The notes beneath the pieces were generated by a model that made no database searches, was not told where the DNA came from, and saw only the letters and a list, made by a program, of their open reading frames with translations. This document shows positions 8,685 to 17,128 of a stretch of 64,000 bases of DNA, piece by piece (positions within the stretch are counted from its first letter, which is position 1; each line of letters starts with the position of its first letter). Position numbers and translations under genes: made by a program. Source of the DNA: Polynucleobacter sp. IMCC 30228 (GTDB taxonomy: Bacteria; Pseudomonadota; Gammaproteobacteria; Burkholderiales; Burkholderiaceae); NCBI RefSeq assembly GCF_021395205.1, contig NZ_JAJVCS010000003.1, forward strand, positions 1-64,000, given 5' to 3'.

Positions 8685-9839
8685 ATGAAAAATCCCATGC
8701 GAATCGTTAAATTAGAGGCTGTGCCTATTTCATTCCCAGTGCCTGAAAATAAATCAGTGCGCTTGGGTATTGGTAGAAGCGTTAAACGTGATTCGGTATT
8801 GGTGCGCATTGAGACCGAAGATGGACATGTGGGGTGGGGGGAGGCGCATCATGGGCGAGCGCCTGGCGCCATTGCTAAATTAATTGATACCACCATGCGC
8901 GAGTTGGTATTAAATCAAGACGCTTCAGATATTAATGGCATTTGGGCACGGGTCTATAAGATGCAAATCTCGACTCACGGCATGGGGGCAGCTGCCGTTC
9001 TTGCCCTAAGTGGAATTGACATCGCTTTGTGGGATATTCGTTCGCAAGTAGATGGGCAGCCTTTGTATCGCTTACTAGGAGGCTCATCTAAAAAAATTAA
9101 GGCTTATGCTGGCGGCATTGCTTTGGGCTGGCAAGAGCCCGATTCGTTAGCGAGAGAAGCTTTAGAGCATGTGGCCACAGGCTATCGGGCATTGAAATTA
9201 CGGGTTGGCGATACCGCTGAAAAAGATATTGCTCGCGTGCTAGCAGTAAGAAAAGCAGTAGGGTCCGAGATCGATCTGCTAGTAGATGCGAATACAAATT
9301 ACACCTTACTAGATGTTCGTAAAGTGATGCCCGCCTTTGATGAGGCTGGCGTTAATTGGATTGAAGAGCCATTTCCTCCGCAAGATCGAAAAGCTTATCG
9401 GATGGCACGCAGCTTGGGGAGAGTGCCATTTGCTGCGGGTGAAAACCATTTCACCCGCTATGAGTTCGCTACCTTAATTGAGGATGGGGATGTGCAATTT
9501 ATGCAACCCGACTTGTCTAAGGCGGGTGGCGTGACTGAATCAATGCGGATTGCAGCTATGGCTAGTGCTAATAAGCTCACTGTGAATCCACATACCTCGG
9601 CTACTGCAATTAATATGGCAACCACCATTCACTATCTCTGCGCGGTTGATAACCCAGGGTATTTCGAGGGTGATGTTACTTCGCTAAATCCTTTTAGAGA
9701 TGAGATGATGGATAAGGTAGCCTATGTACTAGATGCAGATGGTTTTGTTAGGCCTTATGATGGTATCGGCATTGGCATGAAAATTAATTTAGACTTCATC
9801 AAAGATCATCCATTAATTGATGGTCCTTGTTATGTTTAG
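8685..9839 (+). CDS. Mandelate racemase/muconate lactonizing enzyme family protein (2)
   Basis: 384-residue second enolase-superfamily enzyme, clearly different from the copy at 6492. Metal ligands occur in LVDANTN, WIEEPF and AAGENHF. The KxK/KxR catalytic position reads LKLRVG (Lys171, Arg173) rather than KMK, and the distal His is in VNPHTSA, so mechanism and substrate probably differ from copy 1. Start choice is uncertain: GTG 8679 and ATG 8685 are adjacent and neither has a good ribosome site. It lies 12 nt after the dehydrogenase gene and just before the dioxygenase gene, apparently in the same operon. Confidence 0.87.
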   Translation: MKNPMRIVKLEAVPISFPVPENKSVRLGIGRSVKRDSVLVRIETEDGHVGWGEAHHGRAPGAIAKLIDTTMRELVLNQDASDINGIWARVYKMQISTHGMGAAAVLALSGIDIALWDIRSQVDGQPLYRLLGGSSKKIKAYAGGIALGWQEPDSLAREALEHVATGYRALKLRVGDTAEKDIARVLAVRKAVGSEIDLLVDANTNYTLLDVRKVMPAFDEAGVNWIEEPFPPQDRKAYRMARSLGRVPFAAGENHFTRYEFATLIEDGDVQFMQPDLSKAGGVTESMRIAAMASANKLTVNPHTSATAINMATTIHYLCAVDNPGYFEGDVTSLNPFRDEMMDKVAYVLDADGFVRPYDGIGIGMKINLDFIKDHPLIDGPCYV

Positions 9840-9862
9840 CCTTTCTCAATTGGAGAATACTA

Positions 9863-10753
9863 ATGAGTTTGATAATTAAACCAGAAAATCCAGCAAGACC
9901 TAATTTTGTTGGGATTGCTAGTGGTATTGATTTAAGAAATCCACAGGATGAGGAAACCATACGAGCGATTGATCGTGCTATGGATCAATATGCAGTTCTC
10001 GTTTTTCGAGGTCAGCCATTAACGCAAGATGAGCAAATTGACTATTCACAACAATTTGGCCCATTAGATTCAGGCTTACGTAAAGCTACAGGGGCGCCTA
10101 CCCGTTTTAAGCATGAGCAGCTCATCGATATAGGTAATGTAGCTTTAGATGGATCAATCGCTAAGCGAGATAACAAAAAGTTGTTGGGCGTCTTGGCTAA
10201 TCAATTGTGGCATAGCGATAGTACTTTCCAAAATATCCCAGTTAAATATTCGATGCTATCTGCAGTCATTGTTCCCGAAGAGGGTGGTCAATCGGAGTGG
10301 GCTGATTTACGCGCCGCTTGGGATGCGTTGCCAGAAAAAACCAAGCAGTATGTTGAGGGACGCACAGGTTTGCATTCTGCTTTTCATTCTCGTATTGCTT
10401 TGGGTGATGAGCACTATACCGAGGAGCAGTTGGCTAAATTTCCGCCTGTTAGGCGATCTTTAGTGCACATACACTCGGGTTCAGGCCGTAAGGTTTTATT
10501 TCCCAGTGTCCATATTACCGAGGTTAGCGATTTAACAGTGCCTGAGGGGCGGTTGTTGGTGGCCGAGTTAATTGAACATGCTACGCAATCACAGTTTGTA
10601 TATTCACATCACTGGCAGCCCGGTGATTATGTAATGTGGGATAACCGCACAACCTTGCATCGTGGCCGCCGCTATGACCTCTCAGTGCGTCGCGATTTAC
10701 GGAGAACCACCACCCTAGAGCGCGACTACATACCATTGGAGGTAACCGCTTAA
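9863..10753 (+). CDS. Fe(II)/2-oxoglutarate dioxygenase, TfdA/TauD family
   Basis: 296-residue dioxygenase. The metal triad is His117-x-Asp119 (LWHSDSTF) and His266 (TTLHRGRR), and the following Arg residues fit the 2-oxoglutarate anchor. Triad positions almost coincide with those I recall for TfdA (His113, Asp115, His262). The reaction would be O2-dependent hydroxylation, often cleaving an ether, sulfonate or similar bond. ATG 9863 is chosen because GGAGAA lies just upstream; a longer frame from 9827 would overlap the previous gene. The stop overlaps the next receptor gene by one base. Confidence 0.9.
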   Translation: MSLIIKPENPARPNFVGIASGIDLRNPQDEETIRAIDRAMDQYAVLVFRGQPLTQDEQIDYSQQFGPLDSGLRKATGAPTRFKHEQLIDIGNVALDGSIAKRDNKKLLGVLANQLWHSDSTFQNIPVKYSMLSAVIVPEEGGQSEWADLRAAWDALPEKTKQYVEGRTGLHSAFHSRIALGDEHYTEEQLAKFPPVRRSLVHIHSGSGRKVLFPSVHITEVSDLTVPEGRLLVAELIEHATQSQFVYSHHWQPGDYVMWDNRTTLHRGRRYDLSVRRDLRRTTTLERDYIPLEVTA

Positions 10754-11727
10754 TGATGATCTTAAAAAAACGATGCTTACATTGCTTGCTAGTCATTACG
10801 ACAATGATGTACACAAGCCTTTCATGGGCAGATGTTTACCCATCTAAGCCAGTAAAGTTAATTGTGCCTTTTGCTGCAGGCTCAGCATCGGATACGGTGA
10901 CGCGCTCAGTAGCTGAGCGCTTAACGCTATCGATGGGCCAACCATTTTTAGTAGAGAACAGGGCTGGCGGTGGAGGTACGATTGCGAATGATTATGTAGC
11001 AAAGGCACCTCCTGATGGCTATACGCTCTTAATTTCAACGGCGGCTTTACCCATCAGCGCAAGCGCTTATACCAATCTGAAGTATGACACTAGTGCATTT
11101 GTGTCTGTTACCGTCTTTACTAATTCTGCGTTGGCCTTAGCCGTTAATCCTACTTTTCCAGCAAAAAATGTGCGTGAATTTATTGATTACGCTAAAGCCA
11201 ATCCAACCAAAGTAAATTTTGGCTCTTTAGGTGTTGGTACTTCTCATCATGTAACCGCCGAGAAATTAAAATTAGATGCTGGCATCAATATGACCCATGT
11301 TCCTTATAAGGGATCTGGACCAGCCCATCTTGATTTGATGGGCGGGCAAATTCAGGTGATGTTTGATAATTTAGTGGCCCTGATGCCTCACTTTAAGAGT
11401 GGCAAATTACGACCCGTAGCAGTTACTACCCTCAAACGTCATCCGCAGCTACCTGATGTGCCTACGCTTTCAGAGTCTGGCGTTAAAGGCTTTGAAGCAG
11501 TAGCTTGGTTCGGTATGGTGGCACCCCCTGGCACTCCAAAAGAGATTATTAATAAGCTGAATGTTGAAGTAGTCAAAGCGTTGAACACCCCTGAGGTTCG
11601 TCAACGGCTTATTGATGGGGGCTCAGAAGTCATTGGTAACTCACCTGAAGAAGCCGATCGCTTTTTAAAGGCAGAGATAGCTAAATGGGCGGTAGTGGTG
11701 AAGAATGGCAAGATAACTGCGGAGTAG
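10753..11727 (+). CDS. Bug/TctC-family periplasmic solute-binding protein (3)
   Basis: 324-residue receptor with a signal peptide ending near SLSWAD, then YPSKPVKLIVPFAAGSASD, a DGYTLLIST turn and HVPYKGSGPAHLD. It starts on the last base of the dioxygenase stop (TAATG), so the two are co-translated and this receptor probably feeds the dioxygenase pathway. It closes the plus-strand catabolic cluster; the next genes are on the minus strand. No TctA/B subunits are present. Confidence 0.88.
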   Translation: MMILKKRCLHCLLVITTMMYTSLSWADVYPSKPVKLIVPFAAGSASDTVTRSVAERLTLSMGQPFLVENRAGGGGTIANDYVAKAPPDGYTLLISTAALPISASAYTNLKYDTSAFVSVTVFTNSALALAVNPTFPAKNVREFIDYAKANPTKVNFGSLGVGTSHHVTAEKLKLDAGINMTHVPYKGSGPAHLDLMGGQIQVMFDNLVALMPHFKSGKLRPVAVTTLKRHPQLPDVPTLSESGVKGFEAVAWFGMVAPPGTPKEIINKLNVEVVKALNTPEVRQRLIDGGSEVIGNSPEEADRFLKAEIAKWAVVVKNGKITAE

Positions 11728-11753
11728 GCCCCTGAACTCCAATTGTTTGAACC

Positions 11754-12017
11754 TTATTTCATTAAACCTAAACAGAGATTCTTGGTATCGCTTGACCGAA
11801 TAGAGTAACAATACGATTTATCATGCTTCGCTTGGCCTAGACACAGGTTTTTAAGGTCCTCTTCCCTAATTGAATAGCAATAAGAAGCATCATTTTTAGA
11901 AATGCCAAGACAATAATTCTTTTTATCGACGTCATTAATTGAATAACAACTAGAGGAGTCAGCAAAAAGAAGTGGTGCACTAAGGGTGCCCACCAGCAAT
12001 AAGATAATTTTCATCAT
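11754..12017 (-). CDS. Small secreted Cys-repeat protein, unknown function
   Basis: 87-residue protein with a signal peptide (MMKIILLLVGTLSAPLLFA) followed by three tandem units of about 22 residues, each of the form CYSI-x3-D-x-KN-x-CLG. The six Cys of the mature part fall two per unit, so each unit probably forms its own disulfide or binds a ligand. Unit spacing is nearly constant and the third unit ends the protein. No family is recognised. It is codirectional with and downstream of the amidase gene, but a 55-nt A/T-rich gap makes a separate promoter possible. Confidence 0.7.
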   Translation of the reverse strand: MMKIILLLVGTLSAPLLFADSSSCYSINDVDKKNYCLGISKNDASYCYSIREEDLKNLCLGQAKHDKSYCYSIRSSDTKNLCLGLMK

Positions 12018-12072
12018 ATTAAAAATAAACTTGACAATATTTGGAATATTTATAAACCTATTTAGGCCATGG

Positions 12073-13260
12073 CTATCTTAGTCTAGGTAGGGCTTTTAAT
12101 AAATCTAATAACCCTTCATCAGAATACCTGGGGCCAATTATTGATATACCAAGTGAACCCTCTGAGGTTGATATAACAGGCATGCTAATTTCTGGCAAGC
12201 CCCCTAATCCGGCAATACAGAGCAATGATTGTGATTGCCGACGGAATTCATCTAATTGAGACTCAGTACTAGATAATAAGGGTGGAAAATTGCTAACTGT
12301 TGGTATCAGCAAAAGTTTTTTACTGGTAAGCGAGCTTAGGAGCGCCTGTATTTTTTCTCTTGCCTTTAAAGCTTCAAGTGTAGTTTGAGCATCTATTTTG
12401 CTGGCATACAAAAATCTTTCTTTGATGCCGGGCCCAAACTTATTTAAATACTTCCCGGCCCAATTTCCATGCTCTTCCCATACTTCACTTGCTTGAATTA
12501 TTCTAAAAGTATCTGCCCAAGAATTTAAGTTAAATTCAGAAATATTAGAAAAAGATAAATCCCACCCCTTAAAGATAGTTTGGATTTTATTTAAGGAAAT
12601 TATTTTAAGTTCATCTGGTATTAATTCCCATGCCTGTTCGGGAAGAAGAAGTCCATTGCTAAAACTTTGCTCTGGCACTTCTTTATTCAGCAATACTTTG
12701 CCGACATCATTCAGTACATGAGAGTCTCTAGCAAACCATCCCAAGGTGTCAAAACTTTTGGCTAGAGGTTTGGCGCCCGCCAATGAAATTCTTCCATGAG
12801 TCGGCCGCATTCCGTAAATTCCACAGAAGCTAGCCGGCACTCTTATAGAGCCACCGGTGTCTGAGCCAATTGAAAAATCGACCAATTTACCTGCAACAGC
12901 TACCGCTGATCCACTTGAAGAGCCCCCAGGTACACGATTAGGCGAAAGCGGATTGATCGGCGTTCCATAATGGGCGTTTATGCCTAAAATACTATATGTC
13001 AGTTCATCGGTATGTGTTTTGCCAAGGAGTGTTGCACCACTACCTAGAAGATCTAAAACAACTGGGGCTGTCTTATTGGGAATGGGGTGGCTTTTTTTCC
13101 AATCAGGACTTCCAAAGGCAGTGGGGAAGCCGGCAATGTCAAATATGTCTTTTACGCCAAAGGTGTATTGACTAAGAATTTTATTTTCAGCTCCCTTGAG
13201 ATAGGGCTCTCCATATTGAATAAATGCATCAAACTGATCCGGCGGCAATTTTATATTCAT
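12073..13260 (-). CDS. Amidase signature family hydrolase (GatA/AMI-like)
   Basis: 395-residue amidase with the Ser-cisSer-Lys triad: Lys37 (FGVKDIFD), the cis-Ser in the GGSSSGS run (Ser114-116) and nucleophile Ser138 in GSDTGGSIR. It would hydrolyse a carboxamide to acid plus ammonia. It is shorter than GatA (about 480 residues) and no gatB or gatC is near, so a metabolic amidase is more likely than tRNA amidation. There is no signal peptide. It is divergent from the lipocalin-like gene across about 60 bp. Context with a DUF1116 gene and the N-compound island suggests a nitrogen-scavenging role. Confidence 0.88.
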   Translation of the reverse strand: MNIKLPPDQFDAFIQYGEPYLKGAENKILSQYTFGVKDIFDIAGFPTAFGSPDWKKSHPIPNKTAPVVLDLLGSGATLLGKTHTDELTYSILGINAHYGTPINPLSPNRVPGGSSSGSAVAVAGKLVDFSIGSDTGGSIRVPASFCGIYGMRPTHGRISLAGAKPLAKSFDTLGWFARDSHVLNDVGKVLLNKEVPEQSFSNGLLLPEQAWELIPDELKIISLNKIQTIFKGWDLSFSNISEFNLNSWADTFRIIQASEVWEEHGNWAGKYLNKFGPGIKERFLYASKIDAQTTLEALKAREKIQALLSSLTSKKLLLIPTVSNFPPLLSSTESQLDEFRRQSQSLLCIAGLGGLPEISMPVISTSEGSLGISIIGPRYSDEGLLDLLKALPRLR

Positions 13261-13321
13261 TTATAGATTCTATTTGCGATGAACTTGTTAAAATTTGAAA
13301 TATTTTTTGGGTGAAGGTTCT

Positions 13322-13747
13322 ATGCTAAATAATGAAGCGCTTTTGGGGATTTGGAAACTATTATCCTATGAGGTTGAGATTCAAAAATCAGGTGAGATTT
13401 TTTATTCAATGGGCAAAAATCCCTCTGGTTTTGCAAGCTTTACTATCAATAATTATGTCATGGTTACGTTGACAGCTGAGGGTAGAAGAGTTGCAACAAA
13501 TGATCAAGAGCGTGCGGCATTACTGGATACCATTGTTTCGTACGCTGGCACCTACCGCATTGAAGGCAATGAGTGGGTTACAAGTGTGATAGTTGCGTGG
13601 AACCCTGAATGGATCAACACTGAACAACGACGTCAATTTGAGATTAAAAATAGTCACTTAAAAGTTTTAACATCATGGCGAGTGATGCCAAACTGGGCAG
13701 ATAAGGGTATGCAACGCAGCATTTTGACTTTTACAAAAGTAGCCTAA
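13322..13747 (+). CDS. Lipocalin-like domain protein
   Basis: 141-residue protein resembling the Lipocalin_5 family: it opens LLGIWKLLSYEVE, then has repeated beta-strand segments (GFASFTINNYVMVTLTAEGRR, YAGTYRIEGNEW, HLKVLTSWR). Small cytoplasmic beta-barrel proteins of this type often sit beside catabolic genes, but a catalytic role is not established. ATG 13322 is chosen because GTGAAGG precedes it; TTG 13295 would add nine residues. Its stop lies inside the hairpin at 13741-13773. Confidence 0.65.
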   Translation: MLNNEALLGIWKLLSYEVEIQKSGEIFYSMGKNPSGFASFTINNYVMVTLTAEGRRVATNDQERAALLDTIVSYAGTYRIEGNEWVTSVIVAWNPEWINTEQRRQFEIKNSHLKVLTSWRVMPNWADKGMQRSILTFTKVA

Positions 13748-13773
13748 ATAAATAGCTACACTTTATTTAGGCT
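13741..13773. terminator. Bidirectional terminator shared by convergent genes
   Basis: Two perfect 12-base arms, AGCCTAAATAAA (13741-13752) and TTTATTTAGGCT (13762-13773), flank a 9-nt loop. A short T run follows on the plus strand. Both stop codons, of the lipocalin-like gene (13745-13747) and of the minus-strand DUF1116 gene (13767-13769), lie within the stem. Confidence 0.75.
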
Positions 13774-14993
13774 TTTCCTGCATTAGAGTCTACAGCCTTG
13801 ATTGCTTTTTGAAATATCCCTATAGGCATTACCCCAATACCTCTTCCTAGCAAGCCCATTCCATCGCTAGCGACCATTCCGGTTGAGACTAGTGGTGTAT
13901 TTCCAGTTTCTAAAATTAGTCTGACATCCACCCCAATCATGGTATCAAGAATAGGATTTTCATGTATTAAGATTGATTTCGCTCTTTGGGAATCATTCAT
14001 CTTTAACCATGGTGCAAGAGCTGCTTGCAAACTTGGTGATCTGTAAAGCGCTTGACCGCCCAAGCCATACGCATCAATGATGCTACTGTCGCCAAGATGA
14101 GGTGGGAAACTAGTGATGGGCGGACCAGCCTTAATTGCCGGGCCTTCGATTGCAAATGGCTCGCAGGTAAGCCATTGGCTACCGAGCCCAGATACTTGAA
14201 TTGCAGATTCAATGCCATTGCCAGTAATATTAGTGACTATAGTTGACCCATTAATTCCATTGGCCCTATCGAGCATTGCGGCACAAGCGGGAATCCATTG
14301 GCTTAAAAAATAGGTTGGCGTTTCCAATAAAGTGTTTAAAGTTTCTAATACATTTTTAGATTCAAGCTTGCGTGTCAAGAATACTGAATGCAGCATTTGC
14401 GTTGCGCTGGAGAGTCGATTATGCAGATCATCACCTTCATTTAATGCCGCTCGGGCAATAGATAGAAGGTCTATTGGCCTGCTTTTGAGTAATTCTTGAA
14501 AGCCAGGAAATAGTACCCGATCTCTAAATAACAACCGGTCAATAACTGCTAAATCTCTAGTACCAAAGCGCATTTGCGGGCCAAGCCCAGAGCCGAGAAA
14601 GCCAAACCATAATTGCTTATTATTTTTCTCGGCTTGAATAATGGTTAGGGGGGTAGATTGGCTTATTACTGCAGCTAACGGCACAGATGCTCTGTAATCA
14701 TGGCTTGGCAGGAGGCGGATGAACCCCGACTTTACTAATTGGGTCGCCTCCAATTCATTTTTTGCCCAACCCTCATAAATGCAAGTCAGGATGGTTGAGT
14801 TCAAAATCGGCAGGGGCGGTTCACAGGGATTCTTGAGGGGTGGTCCTGCATGAAGGACCGTCATATCTGGTAATTTAAGGAGATCAGCGGCTCTTCCAAC
14901 GCCAATCCACATTGGTCTAGAGGCAAGAATAGAAGAAATACCCCTATTATTAGGATTGTCTTTAGAGCTAGGAAAATTTGCCTTATTTTGCAT
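13767..14993 (-). CDS. DUF1116 family protein (YlbE/AllG-like)
   Basis: 408-residue protein recognised as DUF1116 by its motifs: VLHAGPPL near residue 46, EGWAKNELEA, NEGDDLHNRLSSA in the middle, IQVSGLGSQW, and GDSSIIDAYGLGGQAL near residue 310. In E. coli the family member YlbE is reported to act with FdrA and YlbF as an oxamate carbamoyltransferase in allantoin breakdown. Neither partner nor a carbamate kinase is visible here, so it may work alone or with remote subunits. It is divergent from the GntR regulator gene, with a palindromic site between them, and convergent with the lipocalin-like gene. Confidence 0.72.
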   Translation of the reverse strand: MQNKANFPSSKDNPNNRGISSILASRPMWIGVGRAADLLKLPDMTVLHAGPPLKNPCEPPLPILNSTILTCIYEGWAKNELEATQLVKSGFIRLLPSHDYRASVPLAAVISQSTPLTIIQAEKNNKQLWFGFLGSGLGPQMRFGTRDLAVIDRLLFRDRVLFPGFQELLKSRPIDLLSIARAALNEGDDLHNRLSSATQMLHSVFLTRKLESKNVLETLNTLLETPTYFLSQWIPACAAMLDRANGINGSTIVTNITGNGIESAIQVSGLGSQWLTCEPFAIEGPAIKAGPPITSFPPHLGDSSIIDAYGLGGQALYRSPSLQAALAPWLKMNDSQRAKSILIHENPILDTMIGVDVRLILETGNTPLVSTGMVASDGMGLLGRGIGVMPIGIFQKAIKAVDSNAGKA

Positions 14994-15053
14994 TGGAAGC
15001 CCTAAATTCCTTGTTTATATGAATCAATATATACAGCAAATCAATGCCCACTC

Positions 15054-15069
15054 GTTTGGGATCCCAAAC
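15054..15069. promoter_or_regulatory. Perfect 16-bp palindrome, candidate GntR operator
   Basis: GTTTGGGATCCCAAAC is self-complementary over all 16 bases. It lies in the 114-bp divergent gap between the DUF1116 gene and the GntR-type regulator gene, about 40 nt before the regulator start. A second, weaker inverted A/T repeat (TATAT/ATATA) lies around 15016-15032. Regulator binding is inferred from position and symmetry. Confidence 0.5.
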
Positions 15070-15107
15070 TGTTTACGTAACTTTAAATTTAGTTTACTCT
15101 ACATGCA

Positions 15108-15812
15108 ATGAATCAAGTAACCCAAATAAATCCGGAAAAATCGTCTTTAGCTGAGTTGGTTCATCAGAGAATTCGGAATGACATATATGAATTCCACCTT
15201 CTTCCCGGTGAACGGTATACGGAGGCGAATTTGGCGCAGCGCTATAGCGTTTCAAGGACGCCACTGCGATTAGCTTTGCATATGCTACAGAGAGAAGGTT
15301 TTCTAAACAAGGGCAGTGGTCATGCAGCTTGGCAAATTCCACCTATTGACCTTGACTATTTTCAAGATCTTTACGACCTTAGAGTGAATTTGGAGTTAAT
15401 TGCTATTCGCCGTATATGCCTCTCTGAAATTCCTCCAGATTTCTCGGTACTGAAAAGCTTCTGGTTAGTAACCGAAGAAGAGCGAAGTATAGATGGTCAA
15501 GTTGTTGCAAATGCAGACGAGATTTTTCATAGTACCTTGGTTAAGGCTGCTGGAAACGCTGAAATGTCTAGAGTCCATACCGATATTACTGAGCGAATAC
15601 GCATCATTCGACGTCTCGACTTTATTGAGGGTGCAAGAATAACTGCTGCATATGATGAACACGCCAAGCTCTTAAAGGCGCTGATAAAGCGCAAGCAAGA
15701 GCTTGCCGAAGTATTGTTAAAAACGCATATTGAGGTTTCTCGAACAGAAATTCGTAACCTTACACTGCATCGATTATCTGAGGCAGCAAATTCTAATAGA
15801 CGGTTAGTTTAA
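15108..15812 (+). CDS. GntR-family transcriptional regulator (FadR/FCD subfamily)
   Basis: 234-residue regulator. An N-terminal winged helix-turn-helix (about residues 12-75) contains the typical LLPGERYTEANLAQRYSVSRTPLRLALHMLQREGFL pattern. A C-terminal all-helical FCD effector domain (about 85-220) carries candidate metal/ligand residues: Asp in DLYDLR, His in IFHSTLV and His in DEHAKLL. FCD proteins typically sense a pathway acid and de-repress. It precedes the amidohydrolase gene by 16 nt and is divergent from the DUF1116 gene, so it probably controls one or both directions. Confidence 0.9.
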   Translation: MNQVTQINPEKSSLAELVHQRIRNDIYEFHLLPGERYTEANLAQRYSVSRTPLRLALHMLQREGFLNKGSGHAAWQIPPIDLDYFQDLYDLRVNLELIAIRRICLSEIPPDFSVLKSFWLVTEEERSIDGQVVANADEIFHSTLVKAAGNAEMSRVHTDITERIRIIRRLDFIEGARITAAYDEHAKLLKALIKRKQELAEVLLKTHIEVSRTEIRNLTLHRLSEAANSNRRLV

Positions 15813-15828
15813 AGGTGCGAGTGATTAA

Positions 15829-17100
15829 ATGATGAAATATGATCTTTTGTTAAGCGGGGGATTTGTTATTGACCCTAGAAATAAGATAAATCGCGTTTGT
15901 GATATTGGGATTAAGAATGGAAAAATTGCCCAGGTTGCCGTTGGTATTGACCGAAACTTAGCTACAAAACCTATTGATGTATCTGGAAAATTAGTTACCC
16001 CAGGATTAATTGACACGCATGCCCATGTTTTTGAATATGTAACAGGTAGATTTGGGCTTGAAGCTGACATGTGTGGCGTTGATTCTGGCGTAACGACTTT
16101 AATTGATCAAGGGGGCCCTTCTTGCATGACACTGCCTGCCTTTCGGGAATATGTAGTTAAACCTAAAAAGTCCCGCATTTTTACCTACTTATCGTCATAT
16201 CTTGTTGGTGGTATGGAAGGCCACTATTACCCGTCCCTATATAAGCCAGATTGTGTAGACATTGGAGCAAGCGTTAAATCTGCGCTTGCCAACCCAGATA
16301 TCGTCAAGGGTTTTAAGGCACATGCTGAGCTTGGAGGTTTTGCGCGCTGGGGAATTGAAGTTATTCGTCAGGCTGCAGAAATTGGCGCGCAGGCTAAATT
16401 ACCCATTTATATTCATTTTGGACAATTGTGGCCTTTGCCGTCTGAGGGCGATAACGGTATTGATGCAGATACGATACTTGCACAAGTTGTGCCTCTGCTT
16501 AAGGCAGGTGATATTTTGGCACATCCCTTTACGCGTCATCCAGGTGGTTTTGTAAACCGCAATGGTAAGGTACATGCAATTGTTCAGGAGGCCATTGCAA
16601 AGGGGCTCAAAATTGATGTCGGTCACGGCTCACATTTTAGTTATAGGATGGCGCAAATTGCTTTAGAGGCCGGAATTCTGCCGGACACGTTGGGTGCTGA
16701 TATGCATGGATATAACACTTCAGTTCCAAAGTCTTCGATGGCTGGTACCCCTGATGAGCATTCTGATAAAGATCATATGTTTTTTGGGCAAGTAAAATTC
16801 TCACTTGTATCTGCAATGTCAGCTATGTTGGCGTTAGGCCTTCCTATTGAGCATGTTGTAGCAATGGCTAGTTGGAATCCCCAACGTTACTTTGGTCTAC
16901 CAGACGATATAGGACATCTAGGCGTGGGCGCCTTAGCAGATATTTCAGTGCTTAATGATGATCGTGGGCATTTTGAGCTTACCGATAATGAGGGCACCAA
17001 AATTATTTCAGATCGTATGTTGACGCCCGCTTTTTGTTTTCGCGATGGCATACGACATGAAGTTCGGTCACCAATTTTGCCTCAGATCTTAGCAGCTTAA
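15829..17100 (+). CDS. Amidohydrolase/deacetylase family metallohydrolase
   Basis: 423-residue TIM-barrel amidohydrolase. Visible metal ligands are His64 and His66 (DTHAH), a probable carboxylated Lys in VKGFKAH (160 or 163), His196 (IYIHFG), a His in ILAHPFTRH (232 or 237) and Asp291 (GADMHG). The N-terminal strand LLLSGGFVIDP and the C-terminal LGVGALADISVL form the small beta-sandwich typical of dihydroorotase- and dihydropyrimidinase-like enzymes. It would hydrolyse a cyclic or N-acyl amide. It lies between the GntR regulator gene and the molybdenum hydroxylase genes, consistent with ring opening after hydroxylation. Confidence 0.85.
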   Translation: MMKYDLLLSGGFVIDPRNKINRVCDIGIKNGKIAQVAVGIDRNLATKPIDVSGKLVTPGLIDTHAHVFEYVTGRFGLEADMCGVDSGVTTLIDQGGPSCMTLPAFREYVVKPKKSRIFTYLSSYLVGGMEGHYYPSLYKPDCVDIGASVKSALANPDIVKGFKAHAELGGFARWGIEVIRQAAEIGAQAKLPIYIHFGQLWPLPSEGDNGIDADTILAQVVPLLKAGDILAHPFTRHPGGFVNRNGKVHAIVQEAIAKGLKIDVGHGSHFSYRMAQIALEAGILPDTLGADMHGYNTSVPKSSMAGTPDEHSDKDHMFFGQVKFSLVSAMSAMLALGLPIEHVVAMASWNPQRYFGLPDDIGHLGVGALADISVLNDDRGHFELTDNEGTKIISDRMLTPAFCFRDGIRHEVRSPILPQILAA

Positions 17101-17128
17101 ATCATGTTAACTATTAAATAATCAAGTA

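Noticed and set aside
12031-12058. TTGACA with a downstream TATAAA on the plus strand
   Set aside because: The spacing is only 14 nt and no plus-strand gene follows; the local genes are on the minus strand.
12073-13260. GatA subunit of tRNA amidotransferase
   Set aside because: Too short, with no gatB or gatC nearby and a metabolic neighbourhood.
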